Shown piece after piece: positions 9,530 through 18,194 of a stretch of DNA of 64,000 nt. The notes under the pieces are model-generated. The model worked only from the letters and a program-made list of their open reading frames with translations, had not been told where the DNA came from and searched no databases. The first letter of the stretch is position 1; each line of letters starts with the position of its first letter. Made by a program: the position numbers and the translations under genes. This DNA comes from Streptomyces alfalfae (GTDB taxonomy: Bacteria > Actinomycetota > Actinomycetes > Streptomycetales > Streptomycetaceae): assembly GCF_004127445.1 (NCBI RefSeq), contig NZ_QEXM01000025.1, forward strand, positions 62,001-126,000, in the 5' to 3' direction.

Positions 9530-9561
9530 ATGGGCCCCGCCTCACGTGAGGCGGGGCCCAT
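9530..9561. terminator. Perfect 32-bp palindromic bidirectional terminator
   Basis: A GC-rich palindrome without mismatch, centred between 9545 and 9546, lies between crp and the end of the minus-strand operon. It can fold on either transcript, so it probably ends both. Confidence 0.8.
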
Positions 9562-9563
9562 CC

Positions 9564-9647
9564 GTGCTCGTGCCGGAGAGACGCCTGCTGATGCCGCGGA
9601 GACCCCTGCTCGTGCCGAGGCGGCCCCTGCTCGCGCCGAGGCTGCGC
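9564..9647. repeat. 21-bp tandem repeat, four copies
   Basis: Degenerate 21-base units at 9564, 9585, 9606 and 9627 share a core like CTGCTCGTGCCGAGG. They fill the space between the terminator and the metallo-beta-lactamase-fold stop codon at 9649. Because the period is a multiple of three, they may once have been coding. Confidence 0.75.
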
Positions 9648-9648
9648 C

Positions 9649-10479
9649 TCAGATCAGGCCGTGCTCCTGGAGGTAGTCCAGCTGCGCCCTGACCGAGAGC
9701 TCGGCGGCCGGCCACAGCGAGCGGTCCACGTCCGCGTACACGTGCGCCACGACGTCCGCCGCGGAGGTGTGGCCGTTCTCCACGGCCGTCTCGACCTGGG
9801 CGAGGCGGTTGGCCCGGTGGGCGAGGTAGAACTCGACGGCCCCCTGGGCGTCCTCCAGGACCGGCCCGTGGCCCGGCAGGACCGTGTGGACGCCGTCGTC
9901 GACCGTCAGGGACCGCAGCCGGCGCAGGGAGTCGAGATAGTCCCCCAGGCGGCCGTCGGGGTGCGCCACGACCGTCGTCCCGCGGCCGAGGACCGTGTCG
10001 CCCGTCAGGACCGCCCGGTCGGCCGGGAGATGGAAGCAGAGCGAGTCCGCGGTGTGGCCGGGGGTGGGCACCACCCGCAGCTCCAGGCCACCCGTGGTGA
10101 TCACGTCCCCCGCCCCGAGGCCCTCGTCCCCCAGGCGCAGGGCGGGGTCGAGGGCGCGTACGTGAGTTCCTGTCAGCTCGGCGAAGCGCGACGCGCCCTC
10201 CGCGTGGTCGGGGTGACCGTGGGTCAGCAGGGTGAGCGCCACGCGCTTGCCCATCTTCTCGGCCGTCTCCATGACGTGGCCCAGATGGCCGTCGTCGAGC
10301 GGCCCGGGGTCGACGACCACCGCGAGGGGGGAGTCGGGCTCCGAGACGATCCAGGTGTTGGTGCCGTCCAGGGTCATGGCGGAGGCGTTCGGCGCGAGGA
10401 CGTTGACCGCGCGGGCGGTGGCAGGACCGCTGAGGACCCCGCCACGGGGCTGTCCGGGCAGGGCGGCGGCGTCGGTCAT
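9649..10479 (-). CDS. Metallo-beta-lactamase-fold hydrolase
   Basis: A 276-residue MBL-fold hydrolase. The metal-binding motif is THGHPDHAEG (about residues 86-95), with a further His in PTPGHTADSL and another in LPGHGPVLED. The MTLDGTNTW start of the fold and the C-terminal helical domain of ~70 residues fit the LACTB2/glyoxalase-II-like endoribonuclease or thioesterase branch. No more precise substrate can be read. It is the last gene of a minus-strand run (DUF4177, RidA, NUDIX, this gene), 76 bases after the NUDIX stop. Confidence 0.88.
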   Translation of the reverse strand: MTDAAALPGQPRGGVLSGPATARAVNVLAPNASAMTLDGTNTWIVSEPDSPLAVVVDPGPLDDGHLGHVMETAEKMGKRVALTLLTHGHPDHAEGASRFAELTGTHVRALDPALRLGDEGLGAGDVITTGGLELRVVPTPGHTADSLCFHLPADRAVLTGDTVLGRGTTVVAHPDGRLGDYLDSLRRLRSLTVDDGVHTVLPGHGPVLEDAQGAVEFYLAHRANRLAQVETAVENGHTSAADVVAHVYADVDRSLWPAAELSVRAQLDYLQEHGLI

Positions 10480-10555
10480 GCGGGGGTGGCTCCCGTCGGG
10501 GTGGGGGTGTGCGCGTCACGTGCGGCGGCCGGGGGCCGCGCGGGCCTCCGCGGGG

Positions 10556-11437
10556 TCACGCGACGCCCTCGGGGCCCGGCGCGACGCGCTTGGTGAACTC
10601 GTCGTGCCCCGGCCAGGTGAGGACCAGGGCGTCGCCCTCAAGGCGCGCCTCGGCGAGCACGGGTGCCATGTCCTGTTCCGCGGCGGCGGCGAGCGCCCCG
10701 GCGGGCGAGGCGTGGGCGGCCAGCGCCCGCAGCGTCGCGATCGTCGGCGGCATCATGAGCAGCTCGCCCTTGTCGTAGCGGGCGGCGGCGTCCGCCGGGC
10801 GGATCCAGACCGTACGGTCCGCCTCCGTGGAGGCGTTGCGGGTGCGCTGCCCCTCGGGGAGCGCCGCCACGAAGAAGAACGTGTCGTAGCGCCTGGGCTC
10901 GAACTCCGGGGTGATCCAGCGGGCCCAGGCGGCCAGGAGGTCGCTGCGCAGGCACAGGCCCCTGCGGTCGAGGAACTCCGCGAAGGACAGGTCACGGGCG
11001 ACCAGGGCCTCGCGGTCCGCCTCCCAGTCCTCGCCCGTGGTGTCGCCCACGACCGTCTCCGGGGTGGGCCCGGCGAGCAGCACGCCCGCTTCCTCGTACG
11101 TCTCGCGGACCGCCGCGCAGACGATCGCCTGGGCCCCGGCCTCGTCGTCGACGCCCAGCCGGGCCGCCCACCACGCGCGCGTGGGGCCCGCCCAGCGCAC
11201 CAGATGGTCGTCGTCGCGCGGGTCGACGCCGCCGCCCGGGTACGCGTACGCGCCTCCGGCGAAGGCCATGGAGGCGCGTCTGCGCAGCATGTGCACTTGT
11301 GGTGCGCCGGTCTCCGCGCCGTCCCTGAGCAGCATGACGGTCGCGGCGCGGCGCGGGGTCGCCGGAGTCAGCTCGCCGCTCGCGAGGGCGCGGATGCGGT
11401 CGGGCCACTCCGGGGGGTACCACTGCCCATTTGCCAT
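10556..11437 (-). CDS. NUDIX hydrolase
   Basis: A 293-residue NUDIX-domain protein. The box is rearranged: GGAYAYPGGGVDPRDD is followed, after a ~45-residue insertion, by AAVRETYEEAGVLL, which keeps the catalytic REXXEEXG helix as RETYEEAG. This long-insertion form is common in actinobacteria and also occurs in mammalian NUDT19-like CoA hydrolases; activity on CoA derivatives is an inference. ATG 11437 is the clear start. It lies second from the end in the minus-strand operon that also encodes RidA. Confidence 0.85.
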   Translation of the reverse strand: MANGQWYPPEWPDRIRALASGELTPATPRRAATVMLLRDGAETGAPQVHMLRRRASMAFAGGAYAYPGGGVDPRDDDHLVRWAGPTRAWWAARLGVDDEAGAQAIVCAAVRETYEEAGVLLAGPTPETVVGDTTGEDWEADREALVARDLSFAEFLDRRGLCLRSDLLAAWARWITPEFEPRRYDTFFFVAALPEGQRTRNASTEADRTVWIRPADAAARYDKGELLMMPPTIATLRALAAHASPAGALAAAAEQDMAPVLAEARLEGDALVLTWPGHDEFTKRVAPGPEGVA

Positions 11438-11515
11438 GGGCGGAGGCTATCCCCTGGTGGGCTGATGTTCGAGAGGCAGCCATCGGGCTCTACAGAGGCC
11501 CTGCCTGCGCCGCGC

Positions 11516-11595
11516 CGGTCCCACGGAGTTCCCGCCCGAGCGCATCGGTCCCACGGAGGCCGTGCGGCCCGAGCACATCAGCCCTACGAAGCCTC
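11516..11595. repeat. 30-33-bp degenerate tandem repeat
   Basis: Units beginning CGGTCCCACGGAG at 11516 and 11546, and a partial third near 11579 (cagccctacgaag), lie in the 190-base gap between the RidA stop and the NUDIX start. A weaker copy may precede them near 11485. Confidence 0.6.
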
Positions 11596-11627
11596 TACGA
11601 GGTTGGCGAGGCCGGCGGGGCCGGGCC

Positions 11628-12098
11628 TCACGCCTCCGTCAGCTCCACCTGGATCTCGACCTCGACCGGAGCGTCCAGCGGGAGCACGGCGACGCCCACG
11701 GCGCTGCGGGCGTGCACGCCCTTCTCCCCGAGGACCTCGCCGAGCAGCTCGCTGGCGCCGTTGATGACGCCGGGCTGGCCGGTGAAGTCGGGGGCGGAGG
11801 CCACGAAGCCGACGACCTTCACGACCCGCGCGACGCGGTCCAGGTCACCGGCGACCGACTTCACCGCGGCCAGCGCGTTCAGCGCGCAGGTGCGGGCCAG
11901 GTCCTTGGCCTCCTCCGGCGTGACCTCGCCGCCGACCTTCCCGGTCACGGCGAGCTTGCCCTCCACCATCGGGAGCTGCCCCGCGGTGTAGACGTACACG
12001 CCGGACCGGACGGCGGGCTGGTACGAGGCGAGCGGCGGCACGACCTCCGGCAGGGTCAGGCCCAGCTCGGCGAGGCGGGCCTCCACGGCGCCGCTCAT
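11628..12098 (-). CDS. RidA-family (YjgF/UK114) protein
   Basis: A 156-residue RidA-like protein. RidA enzymes hydrolyse reactive enamine/imine intermediates made by PLP enzymes. The family pattern is seen in VYTAGQLPM near residue 40, the long helix ALNALAAVKS, and the end GVAVLPLDAPVEVEIQ. The canonical Arg of RidA (IPRSCVA-like context) is replaced around 'RSAVGVAVLPLDA', so deaminase activity is uncertain and this is a subgroup of ~150 residues rather than the ~125-residue RidA proper. ATG 12098 overlaps the DUF4177 stop by four bases. Confidence 0.85.
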   Translation of the reverse strand: MSGAVEARLAELGLTLPEVVPPLASYQPAVRSGVYVYTAGQLPMVEGKLAVTGKVGGEVTPEEAKDLARTCALNALAAVKSVAGDLDRVARVVKVVGFVASAPDFTGQPGVINGASELLGEVLGEKGVHARSAVGVAVLPLDAPVEVEIQVELTEA

Positions 12099-12256
12099 GC
12101 CTGCTTCTCGCGCTTCAGGTAGGCCACGAGCTGCTCGGGGTTGTTCGGTCCTGGCACGACCTGGACCAGCTCCCAGCCGTCCTCGCCCCAGGTGTCCAGA
12201 ATCTGCTTCGTCGCGTGGACGAGCAGCGGCACGGTTGCGTATTCCCACTTGGTCAT
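12095..12256 (-). CDS. DUF4177 small protein
   Basis: A 53-residue protein with the DUF4177 pattern TKWEYATVPLLVH...GEDGWELVQVVPG and a Lys/Arg-rich end. Its function is unknown. It is first in the minus-strand operon and overlaps ridA by ATGA. A TACAGT -10-like box sits seven bases before the ATG, so the transcript is probably leaderless. Confidence 0.82.
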   Translation of the reverse strand: MTKWEYATVPLLVHATKQILDTWGEDGWELVQVVPGPNNPEQLVAYLKREKQA

Positions 12257-12263
12257 GTGGCCG

Positions 12264-12330
12264 ACTGTAGTCGGTGTGAGGGGATGCTCACGGTGGGCTC
12301 CTGCGTAGCCCGGCCGACGACTGGTTAGGC
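12264..12330. promoter_or_regulatory. Divergent leaderless promoters
   Basis: Two -10-like boxes point in opposite directions: TACAGT on the minus strand at 12264-12269, seven bases from the DUF4177 ATG, and TAGGCT on the plus strand at 12325-12330, eight bases from the ArsA-like GTG. Those spacings put transcription starts at or next to the start codons; neither gene has a visible ribosome-binding site. Confidence 0.5.
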
Positions 12331-12338
12331 TCGGAAGT

Positions 12339-13319
12339 GTGAGCAGGCTCCAGGTCGTCAGTGGCAAGGGCGGTACCGGCAAGACCACGGTGGCCGCGGC
12401 CCTCGCGCTCGCCCTCGCGACGGAGGGCAAGCGGACCCTCCTCGTCGAGGTCGAGGGCAGGCAGGGCATCGCGCAGCTCTTCGAGACGGAGGCGCTGCCT
12501 TATGAGGAGCGCAAGATCGCCGTCGCTCCCGGGGGCGGGGAGGTGTACGCCCTCGCCATCGACCCCGAGCTGGCGCTGCTGGACTACCTCCAGATGTTCT
12601 ACAAACTGGGGGGCGCCGGCCGCGCCCTGAAGAAGCTCGGGGCCATCGACTTCGCGACGACCGTCGCGCCGGGTCTGCGGGACGTCCTGCTGACCGGCAA
12701 GGCGTGCGAGGCGGTGCGCAGGAAGGACAAGCAGGGGCGCTTCGCGTACGACTGCGTGGTGATGGACGCGCCGCCGACCGGCCGCATCACCCGCTTCCTG
12801 AACGTGAACGACGAGGTCGCCGGGCTCGCCAAGATCGGGCCCATACACAACCAGGCGCAGGCCGTGATGCGGGTCCTGAAGTCCCCCGAGACGGCCGTGC
12901 ACCTGGTGACCCTCCTGGAGGAGATGCCCGTCCAGGAGACCGCGGACGGGATCGCGGAGCTGGGGGCCGCCCGGCTCCCCGTGGGCCGGATCATGGTGAA
13001 CATGGTGCGCCCCGCCCCGCTCGACGAGACCGCGCTGCGGCTCGGCCTCGACCGGCCGCCCCGTAAGGCCATCGCGGAGTCGCTCTCGGCCGCGGGACTC
13101 GGCGACACCCGGCGCGGCGGCGGCGCCGAGCGCCTGGTCGAACCGCTCCTGGAGCAGGCCTCGGAGTACGCCGAGCGGTACTCCCTGGAGGAGGACCAGC
13201 GCGCCGTCCTCACGGAGTTCGGCCGGCCTCTGCACGAACTCCCGCTGCTGTCGGGCGGGATGGACCTCGCGGGCCTCTACGAGCTCGCCACGGCACTGCG
13301 GAAGCAAGGGATCGCATGA
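12339..13319 (+). CDS. ArsA-like ATPase (first of pair)
   Basis: A 326-residue P-loop ATPase of the ArsA/Get3/MinD class. The deviant Walker A is GKGGTGKTT at residues 8-16; switch regions include VMDAPPTGRITRFLN near 143. No arsenite-binding Cys cluster is visible and arsB/arsC are absent, so a role in arsenite efflux is not supported. In actinobacteria these ATPases come as adjacent pairs beside wblA, and their job is unknown. GTG 12339 has no ribosome-binding site but follows a TAGGCT box by eight bases. ATGA overlap with the next gene suggests a heteromeric pair. Confidence 0.88.
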   Translation: MSRLQVVSGKGGTGKTTVAAALALALATEGKRTLLVEVEGRQGIAQLFETEALPYEERKIAVAPGGGEVYALAIDPELALLDYLQMFYKLGGAGRALKKLGAIDFATTVAPGLRDVLLTGKACEAVRRKDKQGRFAYDCVVMDAPPTGRITRFLNVNDEVAGLAKIGPIHNQAQAVMRVLKSPETAVHLVTLLEEMPVQETADGIAELGAARLPVGRIMVNMVRPAPLDETALRLGLDRPPRKAIAESLSAAGLGDTRRGGGAERLVEPLLEQASEYAERYSLEEDQRAVLTEFGRPLHELPLLSGGMDLAGLYELATALRKQGIA

Positions 13320-14692
13320 CCCCGGAACCGGCACGGCCCCTGGACGACGCACGCACGCTGGACGACGCCACGCGCGCGTTGGACGTCGACGCGCTGATCG
13401 ACGACGCCGAGACCCGCATCGTGGTGTGCTGCGGCTCCGGTGGCGTCGGCAAGACGACCACGGCGGCGGCCATCGGGCTGCGGGCCGCGGAGCGGGGCCG
13501 CAAGGTCGTCGTGCTCACCATCGACCCGGCGCGCAGGCTCGCCCAGTCGATGGGCATCGACTCGCTGGACAACGTCCCCCGGCGGGTCAAGGACGTGGAC
13601 GGCGACGGCGAGCTGCACGCCATGATGCTCGACATGAAGCGCACCTTCGACGAGATCGTCGAGGCGCACGCCGACAAGGAGCGGGCCGAGGCCATCCTGG
13701 GCAACCCCTTCTACCAGTCGCTCTCGGCGGGCTTCGCGGGCACGCAGGAGTACATGGCGATGGAGAAGTTGGGGCAGCTCAGGTCGCGCGACGAGTGGGA
13801 CCTCATCGTCGTGGACACGCCGCCCTCACGCTCGGCGCTCGACTTCCTCGACGCGCCCAAGCGCCTCGGCTCCTTCCTCGACGGGAAGTTGATCCGGCTG
13901 CTCATGGCGCCCGCCAAGGTGGGCGGCCGGGCGGGCATGAAGTTCCTGAACGTCGGCATGTCGATGATGACCGGGGCGCTCGGCAAGCTGCTCGGCGGGC
14001 CGCTGCTGCGGGACGTGCAGACGTTCGTGGCCGCCATGGACACCATGTTCGGCGGCTTCCGTACGCGCGCGGACGCCACGTACCGGCTGCTCCAGGCGCC
14101 CGGCACCGCGTTCCTCGTGGTGGCCTCGCCGGAGCGGGACGCGCTGCGCGAGGCCGCGTACTTCGTGGAGCGGCTCGCCGCGGACGACATGCCGCTGGCC
14201 GGGCTCGTGCTGAACCGTGTGCACGGCAGCGGTGCCGCGCAGCTCTCGGCCGAGCGGGCGCTCGCCGCCGCGGAAAATCTTGAAGATAATCGCATTGTGG
14301 ATCAGGGGGATGGGAAGGAAGCAGTTCGTAGCTCCCCCGAGCACTCCGCGACCCCCGAGACCTCCGAAACCCCCACCGAGGCTCCCCGGCCCGGACAGAC
14401 CACACCTGACCCACGTGACGCACCTGACGCACCCGCCGGATCTGCCGCACCGGAAGCGCACGAGACCCACACCGACGCCGACGCGTCCGAGGAACAGCTG
14501 ACCGCGCAGCTGACCGCGGGCCTACTGCGGTTGCACGCGGAGCGCATGCGCCTGCTCGACCGTGAGCAGCGCACGCGTGATCGATTCACCTCGCTCCACC
14601 CCGAGGTGGCGGTGACGGAAGTCGCCGCGCTCCCGGGCGACGTGCACGACCTCGCGGGGCTCCGGGCCATCGGCGACCGGCTGGCAGGCTGA
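13316..14692 (+). CDS. ArsA-like ATPase (second of pair)
   Basis: A 458-residue ATPase paired with the preceding gene. Walker A is GSGGVGKTTTAAA near residue 41, and VVDTPPSRSALDFLD near 163 is the switch/Walker B region. Residues about 322-400 form a non-conserved insertion rich in Pro, Glu, Thr and Ala (PETSETPTEAPRP and similar). It opens with an unusually AT-rich seam at 14275-14300 that reads AENLEDNRIVDQ. The conserved C-terminal helix (LLRLHAERMRLLDREQ) resumes after it. The start overlaps the previous stop (ATGA), so the products are likely made together. Confidence 0.88.
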   Translation: MTPEPARPLDDARTLDDATRALDVDALIDDAETRIVVCCGSGGVGKTTTAAAIGLRAAERGRKVVVLTIDPARRLAQSMGIDSLDNVPRRVKDVDGDGELHAMMLDMKRTFDEIVEAHADKERAEAILGNPFYQSLSAGFAGTQEYMAMEKLGQLRSRDEWDLIVVDTPPSRSALDFLDAPKRLGSFLDGKLIRLLMAPAKVGGRAGMKFLNVGMSMMTGALGKLLGGPLLRDVQTFVAAMDTMFGGFRTRADATYRLLQAPGTAFLVVASPERDALREAAYFVERLAADDMPLAGLVLNRVHGSGAAQLSAERALAAAENLEDNRIVDQGDGKEAVRSSPEHSATPETSETPTEAPRPGQTTPDPRDAPDAPAGSAAPEAHETHTDADASEEQLTAQLTAGLLRLHAERMRLLDREQRTRDRFTSLHPEVAVTEVAALPGDVHDLAGLRAIGDRLAG

Positions 14693-14872
14693 CCGCCCCT
14701 CCGACGCCGGCCGACCCCGCCCACCGGGTCGGCTCGCTCCGGCCCCGCGCGGCGGTGCCGCACAGGGTCGTGCAGCCGGGCCCCGCACGACGGTGCCGTA
14801 CGACGGTCCTCCGCGGCCCGGTGTCCGGCTCTTCCGGCGGGCCCGCGACCGGCCGACCCGCGGCGCGGCCGG

Positions 14873-15217
14873 CTACCCCACAGCCGCGTAGCTCTCGTAC
14901 GTCTCCTCGTCCTCCAAGTCCACGGGCAGCAGGCCCGCACCACGCTCGTACTCGGAGCGCGCTGTCTCCAGGAGCCTGCGCCATGAGGTGACGGTGGGGC
15001 GCCTGCGCAGCAACGCGCGGCGTTCACGCTCCGTCATGCCACCCCAGACGCCGAACTCGACGCGGTTGTCCAGCGCGTCGGCCAGGCACTCGGTCCGCAC
15101 CGGACATCCGGTGCACACCGCCTTGGCCCTGTTCTGCGCTGCTCCTTGTACGAACAGTTCATCCGGATCGGTAGTGCGGCAGGCCGCCTGCGCACTCCAG
15201 TCGGTTACCCAGCCCAT
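14873..15217 (-). CDS. wblA: WhiB-family regulator WblA
   Basis: A 114-residue WhiB-like [4Fe-4S] protein. The four ligands are one Cys in WSAQAACRT and three in KAVCTGCPVRTEC. The WhiB turn GVWGG follows, and then the basic DNA-binding stretch ERERRALLRRRP. WblA in Streptomyces acts with sigma factor on many promoters, promotes the switch to sporulation and represses antibiotic production. ATG 15217 fits the family N-terminus (MGWVTDWSAQAAC). Position between the ArsA-like pair and a penicillin-binding protein gene is the conserved wblA setting. Confidence 0.93.
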   Translation of the reverse strand: MGWVTDWSAQAACRTTDPDELFVQGAAQNRAKAVCTGCPVRTECLADALDNRVEFGVWGGMTERERRALLRRRPTVTSWRRLLETARSEYERGAGLLPVDLEDEETYESYAAVG

Positions 15218-15601
15218 ACCGGCGCCGTCCTCTCCCGAATCGAGGCTCCCCCACGGCGGCAGCGGCATATGCACCGCCGCCAGTTGAGGACGTTACGGAA
15301 GGTGGGCACAGCGCAACACCCCCTTCGGGCCCAATCTTGAATGGTCCGAACGGACTATGCGTAAGCGGCAGATCACCCGACGGAGTGAGCTGGTGACATG
15401 CGTGAGGAACCCGGCATATCGGGGCAGTTCAGCTGGGTCACAACGGACGTCGGACGCCACTCAAGGCGAATTCGGACAGAAATCCGTCAGAATCGGGAGC
15501 GACAGAGGGCTTGTTGCCACACCGCAGTCCTGTGACAGTTGTGAGCAGCTTAGGCCAAGGCATTAAGGCGTGTCCGGCGAATCAGAACGTAGGCTGCCCC
15601 C
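15218..15601. promoter_or_regulatory. wblA / PBP divergent regulatory region
   Basis: 384 bases without a gene I can support. It has lower GC than the flanks and should hold the wblA promoter and leader on the minus strand. A short dyad GTCCGAACGGAC lies at 15344-15355. On the plus strand a TAGGCT -10-like box at 15590-15595 is six bases before the PBP ATG, so that transcript may be leaderless. Confidence 0.5.
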
Positions 15602-17917
15602 ATGGCAAAGAAGCGCTCGGGCGGTGGTCTGTCTCCCACTCAGCAAGCCGCGAAGTTCCTAGGGGTCAGCGTGCTCGCGGGTGCGGTACTGGCCGGGATC
15701 GCCCTGCCCGCGGCCGGAGCGCTGGGCCTGGCGGCCAAGGGCTCGGTCGAGGGGTTCGACGAGATCCCCGCCAATCTCAAGCAGCCGCCGCTGAGCCAGC
15801 GGACCTCCATCCTGGACAACAAGGGCGGCAACATCGCTACGGTCTACTCACGTGACCGCACGGTGGTGCCCCTCAAGGACATCTCCCCGTACATGCAGAA
15901 GGCGATCGTCGCGATCGAGGACGCCCGCTTCTACGAGCACGGCGCCGTCGACCTCAAGGGCATCCTGCGCGCGCTCAACCAGAACGCGCAGAGCGGCGGT
16001 GTCGCGCAGGGCGCGTCGACCCTCACGCAGCAGTACGTGAAGAACGTCTTCGTGGAGGAGGCCGGCGACGACCCGACGAAGGTCGCCCAGGCCACGCAGC
16101 AGACGCTCGGGCGCAAGATCCGCGAGCTGAAGTACGCGATTCAGGTCGAGGAGGAGCTGGGCAAGAAGCGCATCCTCAAGAACTACCTGAACATCACGTA
16201 CTTCGGGCAGCAGGCCTACGGCATCGAGGCCGCTTCCCAGCGCTACTTCTCCAAGCCCGCCAAGGACCTGAAGCTCCAGGAGGCCGCGCTGCTGGCCGGC
16301 ATCGTGCAGTCGCCGAGCCGGTACGACCCGGTGAACGACGCCACGGAGGCCACCCAGCGGCGCAACATCGTCCTCCAGCGCATGGCGGAGACGCACGACA
16401 TCTCGCAGCAGGAGGCGGACGAGGCCAAGAAGACCGATCTCGGCCTGAAGGTGAGCCGCCCCAAGAACGGCTGCATCACCGCGGTCAGCGGCGCGGGCTT
16501 CTTCTGTGACTACGTGCGCGAGGTCTTCCTCAACGACCCGGTCTTCGGCAAGACCAAGGAAGAGCGCGCCAAGGTCTGGAACCGGGGCGGCCTGAAGATC
16601 CGCACGACCCTCGACCCGCAGACGCAGGAATCGGTCCAGGCCTCGATCAAGGACCACGTCAACAAGAGCGACGACGTGGCGACCGCCACGACCATCGTCG
16701 AGCCGGGCACGGGCAAGGTCCTCGGCATGGGCCAGTCACGTCCTTACGGCTTCCAGAAGGACGAGACCACGATCAACCTCTCGGTGGACAGCGACATGGG
16801 CGGCGGCGCGGGCTACCAGCCGGGGTCGACGTTCAAGCCGATCGTCGCGGCGGCCGCCCTGGAGGGCGGCAAGTCGGCGGGGCAGCGCTATTCGTCCCCG
16901 TACGAGATGCCGTATCCGGCCCGGGTCTCGACCTGTGGCGGCAAGAACTGGGTGAACAGCAACAACGAGAAGCTCACCAACGAGAACGAGACCGAAGTCG
17001 GCCCGTACGGCATGCGGGAGGCGACCGCCAAGTCGGTCAACACCTACTACGTGCAGCTCATCGGCGACATCGGCATCTGTCCGGTGACGCGGATGGCCGA
17101 CAAGATGGGCGTCGAGCGCGCGGACGGCAAGGACATGGCGCAGGCCCCCTCGATCGCCCTCGGCACGCAGGAGACGTCGCCGCTGACGATGGCGAGCGCG
17201 TACGCGTCCTTCGCCTCGCGCGGCACGTACTGCACGCCGATCGCCATCGAGTCGATCAACACGCTCAGCGGCAAGTCGCTGCCGGTGCCGAAGTCCACGT
17301 GCTCGCGCGCGATGTCGCAGAAGACCGCGGACACGATCAACACGCTCCTCAAGGGTGTGGTCGAGGACGGCACGGGCAGGCAGGCAGGGCTCGGCTCCCG
17401 GGCGAGCGCGGGCAAGACGGGTACGACCGACTTCCGCTACGCCGCCTGGTTCGTGGGCTACACCCCGAACATGTCGGGCGCGGTCTGGGTCGGCGACCCG
17501 CAGCACAAGCGGCAGATGGTCGACATCACCATCGGCGGGGTCCCGTACTCCAAGGTCTTCGGCGGCGAGGTGCCGGGCCCGATCTGGCGCGACGCGATGA
17601 GCGGCGCCCTGGCGGGCAAGCCGGCGCCCGGTTTCAACACCGTGCACATCCCCGGCGGCGACAAGGACAAGAACCGCGACAGGGACCGGGACGGTGACGA
17701 CGGCCAGGGCCGGGACCAGGACCAGGACGACGACAAGCCGGGCGCGGGCGGCGGCGACAACGGCGGCAATGGCGACAACGGCGGCCTCGGGGACGACTGG
17801 CCGGACGTCGAGATCCCGCCGGACGCCATCGGCGGCCTGGGCGACGGGGGCGGGAACGGCAATGGCGGTGGCAACGGCAATGGCGGTGACGGGGGGATCG
17901 GCGGCTGGCGGCCGTAG
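15602..17917 (+). CDS. Bifunctional penicillin-binding protein (class A PBP)
   Basis: A 771-residue membrane-anchored peptidoglycan glycosyltransferase/transpeptidase. One N-terminal helix (about 18-45) is followed by the GT51 domain, with catalytic Glu in AIVAIEDARFYEHGAVD (about 106) and GASTLTQQYVKN. The transpeptidase motifs are GSTFKPI (Ser about 409), AKSVNTYY and SAGKTGTTDF (about 603). The last ~100 residues are an Asp/Gly/Asn-rich tail, as in many streptomycete PBPs, probably threading the wall. It is divergent from wblA. Confidence 0.94.
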   Translation: MAKKRSGGGLSPTQQAAKFLGVSVLAGAVLAGIALPAAGALGLAAKGSVEGFDEIPANLKQPPLSQRTSILDNKGGNIATVYSRDRTVVPLKDISPYMQKAIVAIEDARFYEHGAVDLKGILRALNQNAQSGGVAQGASTLTQQYVKNVFVEEAGDDPTKVAQATQQTLGRKIRELKYAIQVEEELGKKRILKNYLNITYFGQQAYGIEAASQRYFSKPAKDLKLQEAALLAGIVQSPSRYDPVNDATEATQRRNIVLQRMAETHDISQQEADEAKKTDLGLKVSRPKNGCITAVSGAGFFCDYVREVFLNDPVFGKTKEERAKVWNRGGLKIRTTLDPQTQESVQASIKDHVNKSDDVATATTIVEPGTGKVLGMGQSRPYGFQKDETTINLSVDSDMGGGAGYQPGSTFKPIVAAAALEGGKSAGQRYSSPYEMPYPARVSTCGGKNWVNSNNEKLTNENETEVGPYGMREATAKSVNTYYVQLIGDIGICPVTRMADKMGVERADGKDMAQAPSIALGTQETSPLTMASAYASFASRGTYCTPIAIESINTLSGKSLPVPKSTCSRAMSQKTADTINTLLKGVVEDGTGRQAGLGSRASAGKTGTTDFRYAAWFVGYTPNMSGAVWVGDPQHKRQMVDITIGGVPYSKVFGGEVPGPIWRDAMSGALAGKPAPGFNTVHIPGGDKDKNRDRDRDGDDGQGRDQDQDDDKPGAGGGDNGGNGDNGGLGDDWPDVEIPPDAIGGLGDGGGNGNGGGNGNGGDGGIGGWRP

Positions 17918-18013
17918 CTCCGCGTCCGCGTTCGCTTCGGCTTCGGTTTCGACGTCGGCTGCCGCTTCGGCGTCGGCTTCGGCTTCGGCGTGACCGCGGG
18001 CTTGCGTCACGTG

Positions 18014-18067
18014 ACTGAGGGCGCCCCCTGATCTGGCTGTTCAGCCGGATCGGGGGGCGCCCTCAGT
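18014..18067. terminator. Long hairpin terminator between convergent genes
   Basis: Twenty-base arms (18014-18033 and 18048-18067, nearly perfect) enclose a 14-base loop. The hairpin lies between the PBP gene and the convergent YqeY-like gene and could end both transcripts. Just before it, 17922-17992 is a run of GGCTTC-like hexamers. Confidence 0.75.
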
Positions 18068-18098
18068 CGTGAGATCTGGTGGCTGTGGCGGCCGTCAT

Positions 18099-18152
18099 GA
18101 TCGTGGTGGCCGTAGTGGCCGGGGCGATCGTAGTGGCCGTAGTGGCCGGGGC
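18099..18152. repeat. 27-bp direct repeat
   Basis: Two adjacent 27-base copies (18099-18125, 18126-18152) differ at one base and contain smaller GTAGTGGCC repeats. They lie between the terminator hairpin and the YqeY-like stop codon. Confidence 0.8.
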
Positions 18153-18194
18153 GGGTCAGCCGCAGGGGGCGGGCCCCGCCTTCGTGCGAAACCG

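Noticed and set aside
12339..14692. Arsenic resistance operon
   Set aside because: No metal-binding Cys cluster and no arsB, arsC or arsR nearby.
15357..15566. Small gene upstream of the PBP
   Set aside because: Frame lies in the wblA/PBP promoter region with no ribosome-binding site and no recognisable protein features.
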